A DNA stretch of 64,000 nt from Dipetalonema caudispina. Taxonomy: Eukaryota > Nematoda > Chromadorea > Rhabditida > Onchocercidae. The stretch covers positions 56,930 to 120,929 of the forward strand of contig JABVXV010000185.1 of the NCBI GenBank assembly GCA_013365325.1, in the 5' to 3' direction. Of this stretch, positions 50,978-63,978 are shown piece by piece; position 1 is the stretch's first letter; each line of letters begins with the position of its first letter. Below the pieces are notes generated by a model. The model was given only the letters and a program-made list of their open reading frames with translations. It did no database searches and was not told the DNA's origin. The position numbers were made by a program, and so were the translations under genes.

Positions 50978-53900
50978 TTATTGACCTCCTACAGCAGCAT
51001 TAGAAGCATTCTTAATTCCCTTCTCGATGGCTTCCGTCTCAGACTGACTCGCATCTGTGGTAGCCGTTGAGCGACGGCGTGTTGCTCCATCTAAACTCTC
51101 ATTTAACTGACTTTTGCTTATAACCAAACTTTAAATGATACACTTAATACCCACCGTCATCCAGAATGACAAATGGACAGGAATTCATAAAGGAAAAAGC
51201 AAAGCTATAGGAATGAAAATTAAAAAATAAGAAAGAACAGTTTGCCTTAAATTTTGTAATTTAAAAACTACTTTTGCGTGCCGACCGACGAGCATCTCCC
51301 CGGCCTTCAGTATGAGCACCATTGCCCATGTCATTGTGATTGCTTTCCTTCTTCGAATCTCCACCACCACCTTCACCCTCACCACGATCTCCACCGCCAA
51401 TAGCCGATTTTTTTGCAATAACTGGCGGACGACGAGCTGCAAAAGAAAAAAGAAGAGAAACGATCTAATTGGAAACCAGCACTCAAGTTATAAACAGTTT
51501 AAATTTACCCAGAGAACGAAAAGATAATGATGAATTATATGCAGCTTACGTACTAAAAAATCAGTTCGATCACAATTAAAAAATACAAGAATATGGTTAG
51601 AATAAACAACCTCTAAAATTACGAATACGTCGCCGACGTTCAGCATTTGGCTTCTTTATATCTCCATTTTCATCCTCTTGCTTTTCATTTGGTTTGCGAC
51701 TCTGCCCATCACGTCGATCTAAATGAATAATTTTAACCAAAAACCTAATATCACCATATTTTTCTCTACCAATACATGTCGCGCTAATATTACTGCTAAA
51801 AGCTTTGGCAATGACAACTAAAAATATCTGTGCAATAATTGACTTTGTTATACCATCGTTAAAGTAAGTCTACCAAGAGTAGATTATGTAAAAGGCAACA
51901 CACATTTCTCATTTTCTTGATGAGCTACACGTTCGCGATTGTATGCTATGCGCCGACGAAAACTGTAGAATTGAAAATTGTGGTATTTGCTACCACGAAC
52001 CTAAAGTGTAAACCAGATTATAATGTCTGTCACAAAGAACTTGGAATAAAAGGATTATCCAATATCATGGATTTGAAATAGGACAATTCTAATACATTAA
52101 AACTTAAGTAAATAGAAGATTTTTAGAATCACACCAATGTATAATTATCTCAATAGTACGTTAAATCTTTCAAGCAATACCTCAGCACCATTTGGTCCAG
52201 TAACATTGGCAGCTTCAGGCCCTTGCTTTCCTTCAACAATGTCGAAAACGACTTCTTCACCATCCCCCAGAGTACGCAGATAATACTTAATGATCCGCGA
52301 TTTTGCAATAGCTGTCTAAAACACTAACTTGTATTAACTTTTCATAAATGAAAATATAAATTTCAGTAGCTTGAAAATATTCAACTATAAAATCACAATC
52401 ACTTATGATAAGTACACAAACAAAGACAGCATGGCACATCCAAATCTTCAACTGTAAAAATTCTGAAAAGTTGGCGGTCTCTTTCCTAACGCATAAACAT
52501 GCCTGATGTACAAACACGTCGTTCCCCTTGCCATCATCGCGTGCGATAAACCCGTAATGATAACGAACACTGTACCACTTGACTCTACCTTTTACTCCTA
52601 CAAATGATATTTTTTTATCAACCCTCATGAAAATCGAATATTGGTACAGATTCAACCATTATATCTCAATAAATTTAAAAATTGATCAAATTATCACCAC
52701 TCGTAATAATCGCACAACCGTAGACCAATATCACTGCTTTTACTTGAGCTTAGAAAAAAAAGAAATTAAACATGAGCGACACCTCTGAATGACATCATAT
52801 TCTCTTATGAACAATAACTACTAAGTTACCCTTTTCAAGAATGGGCTTTTTTGCCTGCTCTAGTTCCCAAGCAATACGGCGTTCCTCATCGATAAGGCGC
52901 AAGCGACGTGATCCTTTAAAATGATTTTGTCCCTTAAAAATCAGAGCATTACAATTTTAGTGTTAGACAACAATCCGACTTACCAAATTAACTTAGATTC
53001 CAGTGAAATGGAGTGACTTCAATGATTCTAAAAACACATTAATAGGAAATGAAAGTAGATCAAAGCAGAGATTCGAACTGTGAAAAGCACCAGTAGATGT
53101 AGGCGCAAAGAAATCATTGGATGAGGCTAGCATTTCCTATAGAATTTTTGAACAAAAATACTTCCAGAAGAAACTCCCACAGCACTAAGAAATACGTTAC
53201 TATCACGGCAAATCCACTAAAAAATAACACGGTGAAATAAAGAATATGATTACTTTGCCAGCATTTTTGATATCCTGAATGTTACCATTCGTGTCGACAT
53301 TTCCCTTCTTACCGTCCACCTACAAAAATACCAGATATTTCTTCATAACAAAATGTGACTTCCAAAAAGTGCTATAATCTACTTTATACTGCTCTTTAAC
53401 ATATCTATTAACTCAGAGGAAATTGATGATGGTAGGAGGATAACAAGTAATTTGATGATACAAAAGAATTTATCTAAGAAATTCATCAGCGGACATACTG
53501 CCCTATTTTATTGTAAATGAATGTCATATACCACCAAAAAAGTTTCCGCTACCTAGCTTGCAGGTAATAAGGACTTTCAAGACACACAATAATTGTTTGA
53601 TCAATGCTCTACATACTCAACGGTTCACATAAAAATTTATTTTTATACTGCTCATACTTATCAGTTATAAAAACTACCATATATTATACTATGCCAAACA
53701 TTAATTCCAGTATTTGACTTTCTCCTCCCTCCTAAGTTTCGGATAATTAGCTCTCATATATTAACAGTATCAAACATTAACCAAAAATCTCTAAATGCTA
53801 CTAAATTGCTCTTACGGTCTTTATTACCGATGTTTTTTACAGGTTAAATAATCCTTCCCGATGGAGATGAATGAATACAATAGCAACTAAAAAATATATG

Positions 53901-54160
53901 AAAGTATCTGTGGACACTGACATTATCTGTAGAGCTCTTAGTCACGCAAAAATTTATACTTTTGTTGCATCAGATTTCATTTCGTTTTATGTCCTGAAAC
54001 TTGCAACAACCGAATCCGACTCAAGTAATCTATTTTGGCAACCCATTCATAAAATTCAAGATTGGATATACGTTGAAATGAACATTTCAAAAAATAGTAA
54101 AAAAGAGACCTTCTCTTCATTAGCCATACGGGCTAGTGGTACTGGGACGCCGCTCGACAT
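50978..54160 (-). CDS. Y-box / cold-shock domain RNA-binding protein (CEY/YBX family)
   Basis: Nine exons give about 310 aa: 54160-54110, 53319-53254, 52932-52830, 52597-52503, 52315-52181, 52000-51904, 51718-51611, 51436-51272, 51090-50978. Y-box proteins bind mRNA and set its translation and stability; in C. elegans the CEY proteins do this in germline and soma. The cold-shock domain spans about residues 74-150: '[18 protein letters not shown]' (RNP1-like 'YGFI'), '[12 protein letters not shown]' (RNP2 'VFVH'), 'TAIAKSR', '[19 protein letters not shown]', '[11 protein letters not shown]'. The C-terminal half is arginine-rich and disordered-looking ('[12 protein letters not shown]', '[11 protein letters not shown]', '[13 protein letters not shown]'), as is usual for nucleic-acid-binding Y-box tails. 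A charged pre-domain helix ('[17 protein letters not shown]') precedes the CSD. Intron 4 has a GC donor (CAG|GCATGT). The start is the first ATG of an otherwise closed 5' frame. Confidence 0.93.
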
Positions 54161-55544
54161 TTTCCTTCAGTTGACAAGTCAAACTGCCTGACTTCTACTG
54201 GATTCGAAACCACTATAATTCCAAACTATATCTAAATTTACAAAAAATTTTTTCCAACACTCTGACACTGCGAGATTTTATGCATCTAATAAGTAGAATC
54301 CTTATTCACTTGGCAAACTTTGATAAGCCAACATTTCCTATCCTCTTTTTCGATCATCGTAAATATATTCGCAAGTCTGCGTTGAATTCAGGTATTCATG
54401 TAAACACACTACAGTCTCCTTTAGTCATGCCATCCACATGCGAACTCAGCAATACTTTAAATCGCTAGTATTGTAGAATATGATAAAGAGGTGGACTTTA
54501 TGGTATTATGTTTAACTCTCCTGCAAAGTAAGGCAAAAACTCAAGAACCTTTTCTCTTACCGATCTATTTTAACAAGAATTGAGATCATTACATGCCCTA
54601 AAATTCCTTCATAACACACAAATTTTCAAAGAAAAATTTATACTTTCAAAATTTGACAGGCTGAAAATTCAGATCATTCAAACTGACAACAAAATTATAT
54701 CTGAGAAATCTATGAGAAGAGGGAAGAGGAAAAAAAAAAAACAACAGAAACCAAGTTTTTTTAGGGTAGTATGATAATTTCAATAAGACAATATAATTCC
54801 AGCAATAATGGTCATATTTCTAGAGTATATATATATATATATACAACACAATAGTCACAATAAAACTATTAAAATAATAACATTAAACGTGAACTACATT
54901 CCTATGAGTTTTAAATTTTTGAACCACAAAAAAAAAAAAATAAAAAAAAAAAAAATTGATCAATCTTCATTTATTACGTACGTATAACGTCCTAAAAAAA
55001 TATTTCCATTTTGTGAATATAGTAATATTTCAATAATGGTACTTCTTATCTGTATACGTTGCTAAACCAAGAATAAACGAACACGTCAATTCAATACGCA
55101 TACATAAGTGTATTCCATATACATATAAAAAACAAAGCATATGATGCATTCTATATTTTAAATAAGTAAACGTATTTGACATCCTGTATACGTGTATGTA
55201 CACGTCTTATACTTCATATATTGAATTTTTTTCGTATATCAGTAGAAGAATACGGAACGTACGCAAATTTTACCTGAAACCCAGCAAGAATATCAAAACA
55301 CAACCGATCAGTAGCAAGCGTACAATGAACAATGACATAAGTAATCATTGTAAGTTAGACCTAAAAAATTTACTACCGTAAGCTGCAAGAAAATCCATTC
55401 CAAATACGGATAAAAAGTATTCAGGATAGGAAGTTTTTTTTTTTTCGATGTCAAATCCATTTTGACATTGCTGACACTGTCTTGAAGGAAGACAAATCCG
55501 GAAATCCGGAGAGGGGGAGGAAGTGATTCGAGAAGGAGGGTGTG

Positions 55545-56003
55545 ATCCGGAATGTTTTAAATATCAGGTGTAAGTAATTCGGAATACTTCGAGCGTCATG
55601 AATAAATAATCTGAAATGTTGCAAATATCATGAGTAAGTAATGCGGAATATTTCCAATATTACAGATAAGTAATCTGAAATGTTTTAAATATTAGGAGCA
55701 AATAATCTTTCAAAGGAATGTTTCAAATATCGAGAGTGAATAATACGGAATGCTTTATAACACTACATCCGGAGTATTTTAAATATCAAGAATGAATAAC
55801 CTGGGATGTTTAACATATTAGAAATAAGTAGTCCGGAATGTTCCATATATTAAGTGTAAGTAGTCCGGAATGTTCCAATATATTAAGCGTAAGTAGTTTG
55901 AAATGTTCCATATATCAAGCGTGAGTAGTCCGAAATGTTCCATATATCAAGCGTAAGTAGTCCGAAATGTTCCATATATTAAGCGTAAGTATTCCGGAAT
56001 GTT
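55545..56003. repeat. 32-bp minisatellite, about 14 units, homogeneous at the right end and decayed at the left
   Basis: The unit reads roughly AGTCCGGAATGTTCCATAT then ATTAAGCGTAAGT. The five or six rightmost units (about 55830-56003) are nearly identical; those to the left diverge progressively (GTTTTAAATATCAGG, GTTGCAAATATCATGAG and so on). Confidence 0.85.
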
Positions 56004-56963
56004 AGCTTAGCACAAATATTGTATTCTAGTATTTTAGACAGACAAAAATTTTTCAGCTGTTTTTGGATGATATACCTTTGGATTATTATTATTATTATTA
56101 TTGTTATTATTCATGTGCACATTTAAGTCAAGTTTCCGGTATGTTTCTGTACAAGTATATCTCTAGTCCAGCAAAGTTTAAGTATAAAAGTGATTAATCC
56201 GGGATAATTTAATACTATTCATTTTTTGCATTACCGTACATAGATGTAAATCGGTATATTTGGAGATTGCATGTATGTAGTTAAATATTATAGTTTTTCA
56301 GCTTTAATTAATTATTATTTCTTGATACAGTAATTGAAATGTACTTACATAAGCGCAAAAAAAGTAATATGTTACATTAAATTTTGTCGTAGTAAAATCA
56401 TCATAAAATTTTGAAGTGTTAAATGAATGATACTTTCCGTACGGATTCCAATAAAGAGAGATGATTCACATTTTTACATAGTAAATTATAAACTGTAAAC
56501 TGTAATAGTGTTTATTATGTTTTTTATGAATGATAAATGAGAATGTGAAATAACTGTTTAGATATTTATAAATTGTGGTAAGTGTTGGAACGAATGGAAT
56601 GAGTACAAGAAGAGCGGAAATAATGGAGATAAATGAAGTTGAAGAGAAGGAGGATTGAAATGTTAAAGTTTGTCTGACTCCACACTAACAATCGCACCGT
56701 CAGCTTCATTCATTATCTTATCTTCTATCCTTCCTGTATTCATTCCTATCAAACAACTGCTACTTCGGTGGTAACTTCACCCTGACATATTTCCACATTT
56801 TATATCTAGTAAATTTTAACAAACAGGTTGATGTAGTCCTATTATCAGGCTAGTTCGAACTATTTCTAAATGTTAAAGAAACGATATAGGTAATTGTAGA
56901 TAGGTAAAAGTAGGTTATTTTAGTCAGTGATATGCTATTTTTTGATTTATTTCGTTAAATTGA

Positions 56964-56974
56964 AATGCTTTCAG
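56964..56974 (+). promoter_or_regulatory. probable trans-splice acceptor of SPON-1
   Basis: ATGCTTTCAG ends at 56974, ten bases before the ATG at 56985. Confidence 0.5.
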
Positions 56975-56984
56975 ATAATAAATA

Positions 56985-59900
56985 ATGCAATGGCTACTTT
57001 ATTGTTTATTGCTAGTTTCATCTATTCTGTGCGACAATTGTCGACGGAAATTATACGAAGCAAAAGAAGAGAAAACACCGGGTAATAGTGGTTTTGTGAT
57101 TGAAATATCAAGCGCTACGAATACATCTGATAATAATCCCGAAGGTTATACACCAGGCGATAGTTATATCGGTAAGTTTTAAGCGATTCAAGATATTTCT
57201 GAGTATTAAGTAACTTTGTGAAGTAAATAAGCAGTCAAGTATAAATTCATAAAGTATAGAAATATCAGATACGCAAATCGATTTCTCAGCTATTTGTATT
57301 CGAAGAGAAATAAAGTTGTCGATGGATGAATTCTTATTGTATCAGAGCTTGAGCAGTTTTAAATTTAAATATTAAATTATCGACACAGTGATTTCCAAAA
57401 AGTATTTATCATCTATGAATCTGTGAAATAAATAAATGCAGTGAAGCTTCGAGGATGGCGTACAAAGTTTACCGTACAAGCTTTCCGTGGATTTGGTATC
57501 TATGCACAATTTGAAAACGGTGAACATGCTGGAAAATTTGACGTAATTTTTGTTTAATGTAATTTGATATCTTTCTATTTCATTTCCTTCATTTTGCTTA
57601 CTGTTTTCTTTCACGTCGTTTGCTTCTTACTATAATTATAAATTTTAAATATTTTTAGAAAATGTTGGAAATTTTAAATTGTTAGGACAAAATTTCCCTT
57701 CTTTGAAAGCCATTAAAAGAATCGAAAGAAATATTTCAAAAAGTTATGTTTGTCACTCATATTGTCAATTGTTTGGACGATTGAAATATTTGATGAGCAA
57801 AGGAAATTTGATTATTTTCTAGCTTCAAGGACGAAAAGGAGAAGCTCGAATTGCACCAAATTGTCGTAAAGCAGGTGTATCACATTCAAATCTGAAGGCA
57901 AAAACGTCCGTCCACGTATTATGGCACGCACCGGATACATCGGAAAAAGGATGTGCATATTTTCGTGCTTCCGTAATTACATCTCGAAAAGTATGGTACG
58001 GTGATGATGGACCGTTAACGAAGAAATTTTGTGTCAAAGGTTTGCAAATCTTTACTAAGTGGTTATGCATCTTTTCTGTTAAAAATTGATGGTAGTTTAG
58101 ATTTTAATACTTTGATTGGTAGCATAATGAGTAATCATGGATCATTAAAAAGTAATCTGCTTCTTTTGATATGAAATTATAACTAACGAATTACACAAAT
58201 TAAAGAATTATTTATTCTCAAATTTAAATTCTTTTGGAAATTTTAGAAGGCTACAAAAAGACATTAGCAATTGATGAAGATAACTTGGATTGTTGTGCTT
58301 GTGATGAAGCAAAATATGATTTGGAGTTTATTGGTTTATGGTCAAGAGATACACATCCTAAAGATTATCCATCTTGTATGCTTTTGCTTTTTATTTTTCT
58401 TTTAAAGAAAATCGCAAAGCAATGCAAGAATATGATATTTGATATACTACTGCACAATGTATTATATATAATTTTTATTTTTTAAAAGTTATAAATTAAT
58501 TAAAACAAATTAAGATTTAAAATGTTACGGACAGAACTTGATTGATAAAGTCCCTTCTTTTTAAATTAAAATAAAAAAAAAAAAAACTTTACTCTGTTAT
58601 GTTATCATCATCGACATATTGTGGTATATTATACAGTAGAGCACTTGACGCATTTCACGGATATGCTTGGTGCTAGTCACAGTAGCAATTATACAATGTG
58701 GAAATTTGGTATGATTGCAACAGATGGTATGAAAGAAATTGCTGAATGGGGTAATACTTATAAAGGAGAGCAAGAAATGAAGGCAAATGTATGTTTCCAA
58801 TTTCTTTTTTACTTCAATTTTATTTTAGTTCCATTACTGTTTGTTCTATTACCATTTAATTCGACTACTGCTTTACATATTTGATATAACAGTTTTGAAG
58901 TCGTTTTTTTTTTTTAAAAATATGTTTATTACGCGTTGTTTAAATGTTCAGTTTCTTGATATAAAGGCTGTATGAAATTGAAAGTTGGATATTAATTTTA
59001 AGTACACTTGTTAGGTGCCAATTACTTGACTTGAAATTTTACATTTATACAAGATGCAAAATGTTTGAAATTTTTAGGAATCTATTTGTAGGCAAAAGAG
59101 ATTCGTACTTTGATGAAAATTAAAGGATTATGGTATCCCGAAGTGCAAGGCAGAACAACTAGCTCGTTTGTTGTGAATAAGTAACATTTATCATATTAGG
59201 AATTGTTGTTGCATAGAAAAAAGAAAGAAAGAAACTGGCTATTTGGAGTAATTTCTTAAACAAATTGGTTAAAGATTTTGAGGAACGGGAAAAAAATCGT
59301 TAAATTATTATGAAAGAATGAACAAAAGTAATAGATTGAACTGTTTAACTAATTTCATGTATATAGTTATCTTTTAAATTATCAGATATCATCATTTTGC
59401 TTCGCTTGCTGCAATGTTCGGACCATCACCAGATTGGTGTGTCGGAATATCATCCGTTAATTTATGCCTACCTGATTGTACTTGGATACCGGAACGAACG
59501 TTTGAATTATTACCTTTCGATGCTGGGACTGATAATGGGCCAACTTATATGGTATGTCTTTAATTTAACACTAATCACCTTCATAAGATTATTTGTATTC
59601 TTTCAAAACAGTAACACCAAATTGAAGAAAATTTGAATTATTAAATTTTATCAGTCCATGAAATTTCTCAGTGTTATCTCTTTGATGTTCTGTGTTTGAT
59701 TTTTTTTAGTAGTTCTAATTGATAAGTTTCGACCAAAATCGTTCACACTAAAAAATTAAGAATTTGCAGGAAATAAAAACTACAAAATAAATTTAAGCTA
59801 AAAAAAGTTAAAAGATCGAATTTTTACCATTTATTTGGTTGTATGCTTCGGGATATGATTTAGTAATACAAGTTTTGCTAAAATTTTCCATAAATTGCTT

Positions 59901-62900
59901 CAAAATTGTCTTATAGTATGAAACTTCATCTTCAGTCTCCAAACAATCCAGCAGAACCTCGTATACCAATTCACCCGATAACAACGAAATTGGATAAACG
60001 ATCACCTTTTTACAATGAGAATAGTGACATCATTGCACCGTTAGCTCGATTAAAGTTAACCCGGAAAGAAGTGATAAAGTCAGTATGCAAAACGGCAGAC
60101 GCATATCAAACGGAAGCTTATAATGCAACAAATACTAGTGAAGACGAAGAATACAAAGATCGTCGTTAGTATATTTCCGATGCATTTTAATTTATATTGA
60201 AATAACAATAAGTAATACTTAACTTCTTTAAATAATATTTATACTTTACATTTTATGGAAATAATATTTATACTTTACATTTCTTGGACTGATCATTTTC
60301 CACTAAATATGATTGTACATAACTAAAATTAAAAAAGAATATAAAGAACATGATGACTAAAAATGCGATTAAAATAGATAAAGATTCTGAAGAACATGAA
60401 GATTAAAATGCTGATTGAATAATGCCTAAAATATCATTACTGGCTTATGTTATCTGAGACGGGCAATACTCGATAATTTGAACAAAAAGTACAACGAACT
60501 TATTAAGACCTTACAGAAATTAGGGGTTTTAAAAAAGAGAAAAAAGTCAATTAACTTCATTTTTATTTTTAAATAATTAATGGATTGCATTTTCAGGGGA
60601 ATGCATGGTAACAAATTGGGAGCCTTGGTCATTATGTTCCGCTACTTGTGGTAAAGGTATTCGAATGCGTTCTCGTGTTTATGTGTTTCCAATAAAGGCA
60701 CAAATGTTTCGATGTCATCGTCAAACAATAGAAAGACAATTTTGCAATGCAGAAATCAGCGAATGCCGTGGTTTGTAAATTTTTTGAATTTTTTTTTGGG
60801 TCTATTTTGAATTATTGAATCATTCTCTCTGCTTCATTCATTCTCCGCATTCATGTTACACAAGTTTTGCCCACATTATTTAGCTATGAAATATACACAT
60901 TGAAAAATATAAGAATTCAGATTCGGATGCATTCAATTCGAAATGTTCTGTTAGCGGTTGGTCACCGTGGACAGAATGCAGTGTAACATGTGGTCATGGG
61001 ACAAGATCGAGATCAAGAACGTTTAAAGAGTCTGATTCAAATAACGATACTTGTCCTAATGTTGAGCTTATCCGTAAAGATATCTGCATTGGTTAGTTAA
61101 TTATTGCGCTTATTTTCACGTTTTTTTTTATTTTTTCTTATTCTTATATAAAAAGTATTTCGTGAAGCTTTTTTGTCGACAAGAACGTAGAATAAGACTG
61201 GATACATCAATTCAAAAAACTGTTTATGATTTCTTCATACGGTTTCTCAAAATCAGGAAATTCAGCATGATCTTATTTTTCTCTCGACCATCAACTGTTG
61301 TTTAATTTCTTGATTTCCGACGAAAACCATGGCCTATTACAAAATATTGTAGGTTTCTTGAAACTATGAATACAAGAAAGTGTGTAGAAATCTGGAGTAT
61401 TAGGAAGTAAATGTTGATTTATTTCTAAAACATTTTATTTTTCCAACATAAAACCTCAAATATATTCCGACAAATATAATATTTGAATCTTGCATTTCGA
61501 AAGATCTTGAAGGTAATTATTATACATTATCCGGATCACTATCAAATATACAATTAATTGGAGGAAATGTTTTCAATACCATCTATTTAGATAATAATGA
61601 TTACGGTTGATAACAAGAAAGTGTCGCTTGTTTCAGGAGATAACGGTGATGATTGCTCAGTAACACCGGATCCACGTTGCCGAGCAACATCATGGAGTGA
61701 ATGGTCACCATGCAGCGCGTCATGTGATGATGGGGTTCATGTCCGAACCAGGCTACTTTTCTACGCTGAGCATGAAGAACGTTGTGCTAGTGTTAATTTA
61801 CTCGAAAAAGAGAATTGCCAATTGCAGACCTGTCGACGATTGCTAAGCGTACATTCGAAGGGTTTTTTCATCTTTTTTTGCATTTTAAATTCTATTTCAG
61901 TAAAACTTTCTTTAATTTTAATTGACCATATATTTATATTAGAGAAGTTACAGCAAAACAGTATATGCTTTTTCGCTTTTGTTCCTGGTTTTCTGTTACT
62001 TTTAATAGTTCTGGTACGCAAAACAATGTTTAGCTCCCTGATCAAAATATGAATTTAAAATTTGCAATCGCTTTTATATTTGGTGAGAATATGTTTGAAA
62101 GGAACTAAGTACATTAAGATAAGAAATCATTAGTATGAATACATTGCCATAATTGACAAAAAGAATTTGATAATATTAGAGATTTCATCCTTACAAATAT
62201 TACCAATGATTTTGTCCAGAAATATGTATGGAGGATAAGCAAGAAGGACAATGCGCTGGGACATTTCCGCGATACTGGTATAATTCGAAGTTGAAACGTT
62301 GTGAACGATTTATCTATACCGGTTGCAAAGGTAATCGGAATCAATTTGAAACTGAGGATGAATGTAAACGAATGTGTTTGGAACATTATGAGAGTCCAGT
62401 TGGAGAAGTTGGTTAGTTGTTCAAGCCGATTTACTTCAAAATCATCGCATTTTTTATTCCAAAAATTTCATTTACATTCGTGTTTTAGTTTTGTGATAGA
62501 AATTTTCACATCGAATATTCAGATTTCAGTTAAAATGAATGAATACAAAACTAGGGAAAAGTATCGATAACTTGTGACTTATTGGAGCTAATGTTAATAA
62601 TATTAAGTACCGGGTCATCAGTTAATCAACGAATTTGGTGTTGATCAAGTAAATGATGGCGGTCCACCGGTAGATTGCGTAATCTCAGAATGGACACCAT
62701 GGGGAAATTGTTCGGCTACATGTGGCTCAGGCAAACGACAACGTTCACGACAGATAGAAGTTGGTATTTGTTTTGTTATTAAAACAGAAATGATCAAGGA
62801 TGAACAGATTAAAGTATTGTATGTCATTATAACAAAGATTCTTTCTAATTATGCCGCTATTAATAACTTAATAAATATAAGAGAAAGTAGTAAGATACAA

Positions 62901-63322
62901 ATAACGAGTTCAAGTCTAATTTAATTTAATTCATATATCTTCATTTCAGGTATTTCCACGTAATGGTGGACGTTCGTGTCCCGAACATATGGTACAAGAA
63001 CTACGTTGTGAATTGAGACCTTGTGGTGAGTTTTGTATTTATCTGACAGTGAAACTTTTTTTCTGTTTCAAGTAATAAGCTAAAGAATTTTTAAATTTCG
63101 CTTCTTATTTCATTTTTCTTGAAAGTTTCAAATTTTATAGCAATTCAAAACTGTCATATCAAACCATGGACAATGTGGTCACCTTGTTCGGTAACATGTG
63201 GTGATGGGAAACAAATTCGTCGACGACGTATTATCAGACCACACCGTTATGTTGATGATGAAGAGGATTCACCATGTAATGCACCGGAAAAGGAATCTCG
63301 TCCGTGCCATGTTAAATGTTAA
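56985..63322 (+). CDS. spon-1: F-spondin (SPON-1), Reeler, Spondin_N, five TSR and one Kunitz domain
   Basis: Fifteen exons give about 813 aa: 56985-57171, 57442-57542, 57823-58039, 58247-58375, 58637-58788, 59092-59180, 59386-59551, 59936-60164, 60597-60770, 60921-61091, 61637-61861, 62220-62411, 62608-62759, 62950-63025, 63141-63322. This is a secreted matrix protein; in C. elegans SPON-1 supports muscle attachment and neurite organisation. Signal peptide 'MQWLLYCLLLVSSILC'; Reeler domain (about 20-170, 'VKLRGWRTKFTVQAFRGFG', 'SVHVLWHAP'); Spondin_N (about 185-380, 'SRDTHPKDYP', 'LGASHSSNYTMWKFG', 'FGPSPDW', 'FDAGTDNGPTY'); TSRs at about 424-481, 487-537, 546-608, 697-753 and 758-813 ('W..WS.CS.TCG'); Kunitz domain at about 615-667 with six cysteines, between TSR3 and TSR4. 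Vertebrate SPON1 has six TSRs and no Kunitz. The exon 11 donor (after 61861) and exon 13 acceptor (before 62608) were picked for frame. Confidence 0.94.
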
Positions 63323-63843
63323 CTTAATTATACACATATCCTATGCCATTAATTACTCTTCACTTTGTTTAATCAAATTTGTACTTTCAAATTTGCTTTA
63401 ATCATAAATTATTTGTTGATAAAATCATCAATACATTGCTTTTTTGTTTGTCTTCTAATTAATCAGTATTGACAATAAAAAACATGAATAAATACTAGTA
63501 GAAAAAGACTTTAAGAATTAGCTATATACTACTATTTCTCGTTATATTCGCTTTCAAGAAGAAAAAGTCTTTTTTTTCTTCTAAATTAATAAATTTGAAT
63601 CTCTTTTCAAAGATAGTTAATAAATTTGAATTTATTCATCTCATCTTTTTATGTTTCAAACTAAGGGAAACAAAAATAATGTTAGCTTTAAAGTACTTTA
63701 GTGTTTTCTGAAATTTGTGAAATATTGAAATAAATCATAACAAGGAAGGGAATTAAAAAGAATTACTTCAAATACTATAAGTATATATGTATACATAATT
63801 GTTAAATTAAATAATCGGTTAATCAAATCGTAATTCGGTTGAT
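63323..63843. other. short convergent intergenic region
   Basis: SPON-1 3' UTR with AATAAA at 63474, and the 3' side of the minus-strand gene at the right edge. AT-rich; nothing else seen. Confidence 0.6.
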
Positions 63844-63978
63844 TCAACTCGAATAACTTGTTTTACACGCTGGTACGTTCTCATTTGATGGTGTTAATGG
63901 AATTTCAATTTTTTGTGATTCCATTTCATTTGGTCGCATTTTATCAGCTTTCATTTTTAATCCTGCTATATATTTAGC
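63844..63978 (-). CDS. C-terminal exon of an unidentified gene, partial
   Basis: Minus strand: acceptor AATTATTTCAG, then 44 codons in phase 0 beginning AKYIAGLKMKADKMRPNEM and ending CKTSYSS with stop TGA at 63844. The stretch is hydrophilic, with 'IEIPLTPSNENVP' in the middle, like a cytoplasmic or disordered tail. The rest of the gene lies past the right edge. Family not recognised. Convergent with SPON-1, about 520 bp stop to stop. Confidence 0.55.
   Translation of the reverse strand, partial: AKYIAGLKMKADKMRPNEMESQKIEIPLTPSNENVPACKTSYSS

Larger units (their letters stand above)
54161..56984. other. divergent intergenic region, Y-box and SPON-1 promoters
   Basis: Upstream of both flanking genes. 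Holds a short (TA)n at about 54824-54841 and a 32-bp minisatellite at 55545-56003. Open frames at 54280-54468, 54580-54774 and 55196-55381 have no splice context or recognisable motifs. Confidence 0.5.

Noticed and set aside
54110..54468. Plus-strand frames around the Y-box first exon as extra exons of a forward gene
   Set aside because: No splice chain or recognisable motif. The minus-strand reading gives a start codon and a matching donor for the Y-box protein.
62301..62570. Alternative frame overlapping the Kunitz exon
   Set aside because: Out of frame with the clear six-cysteine Kunitz reading.
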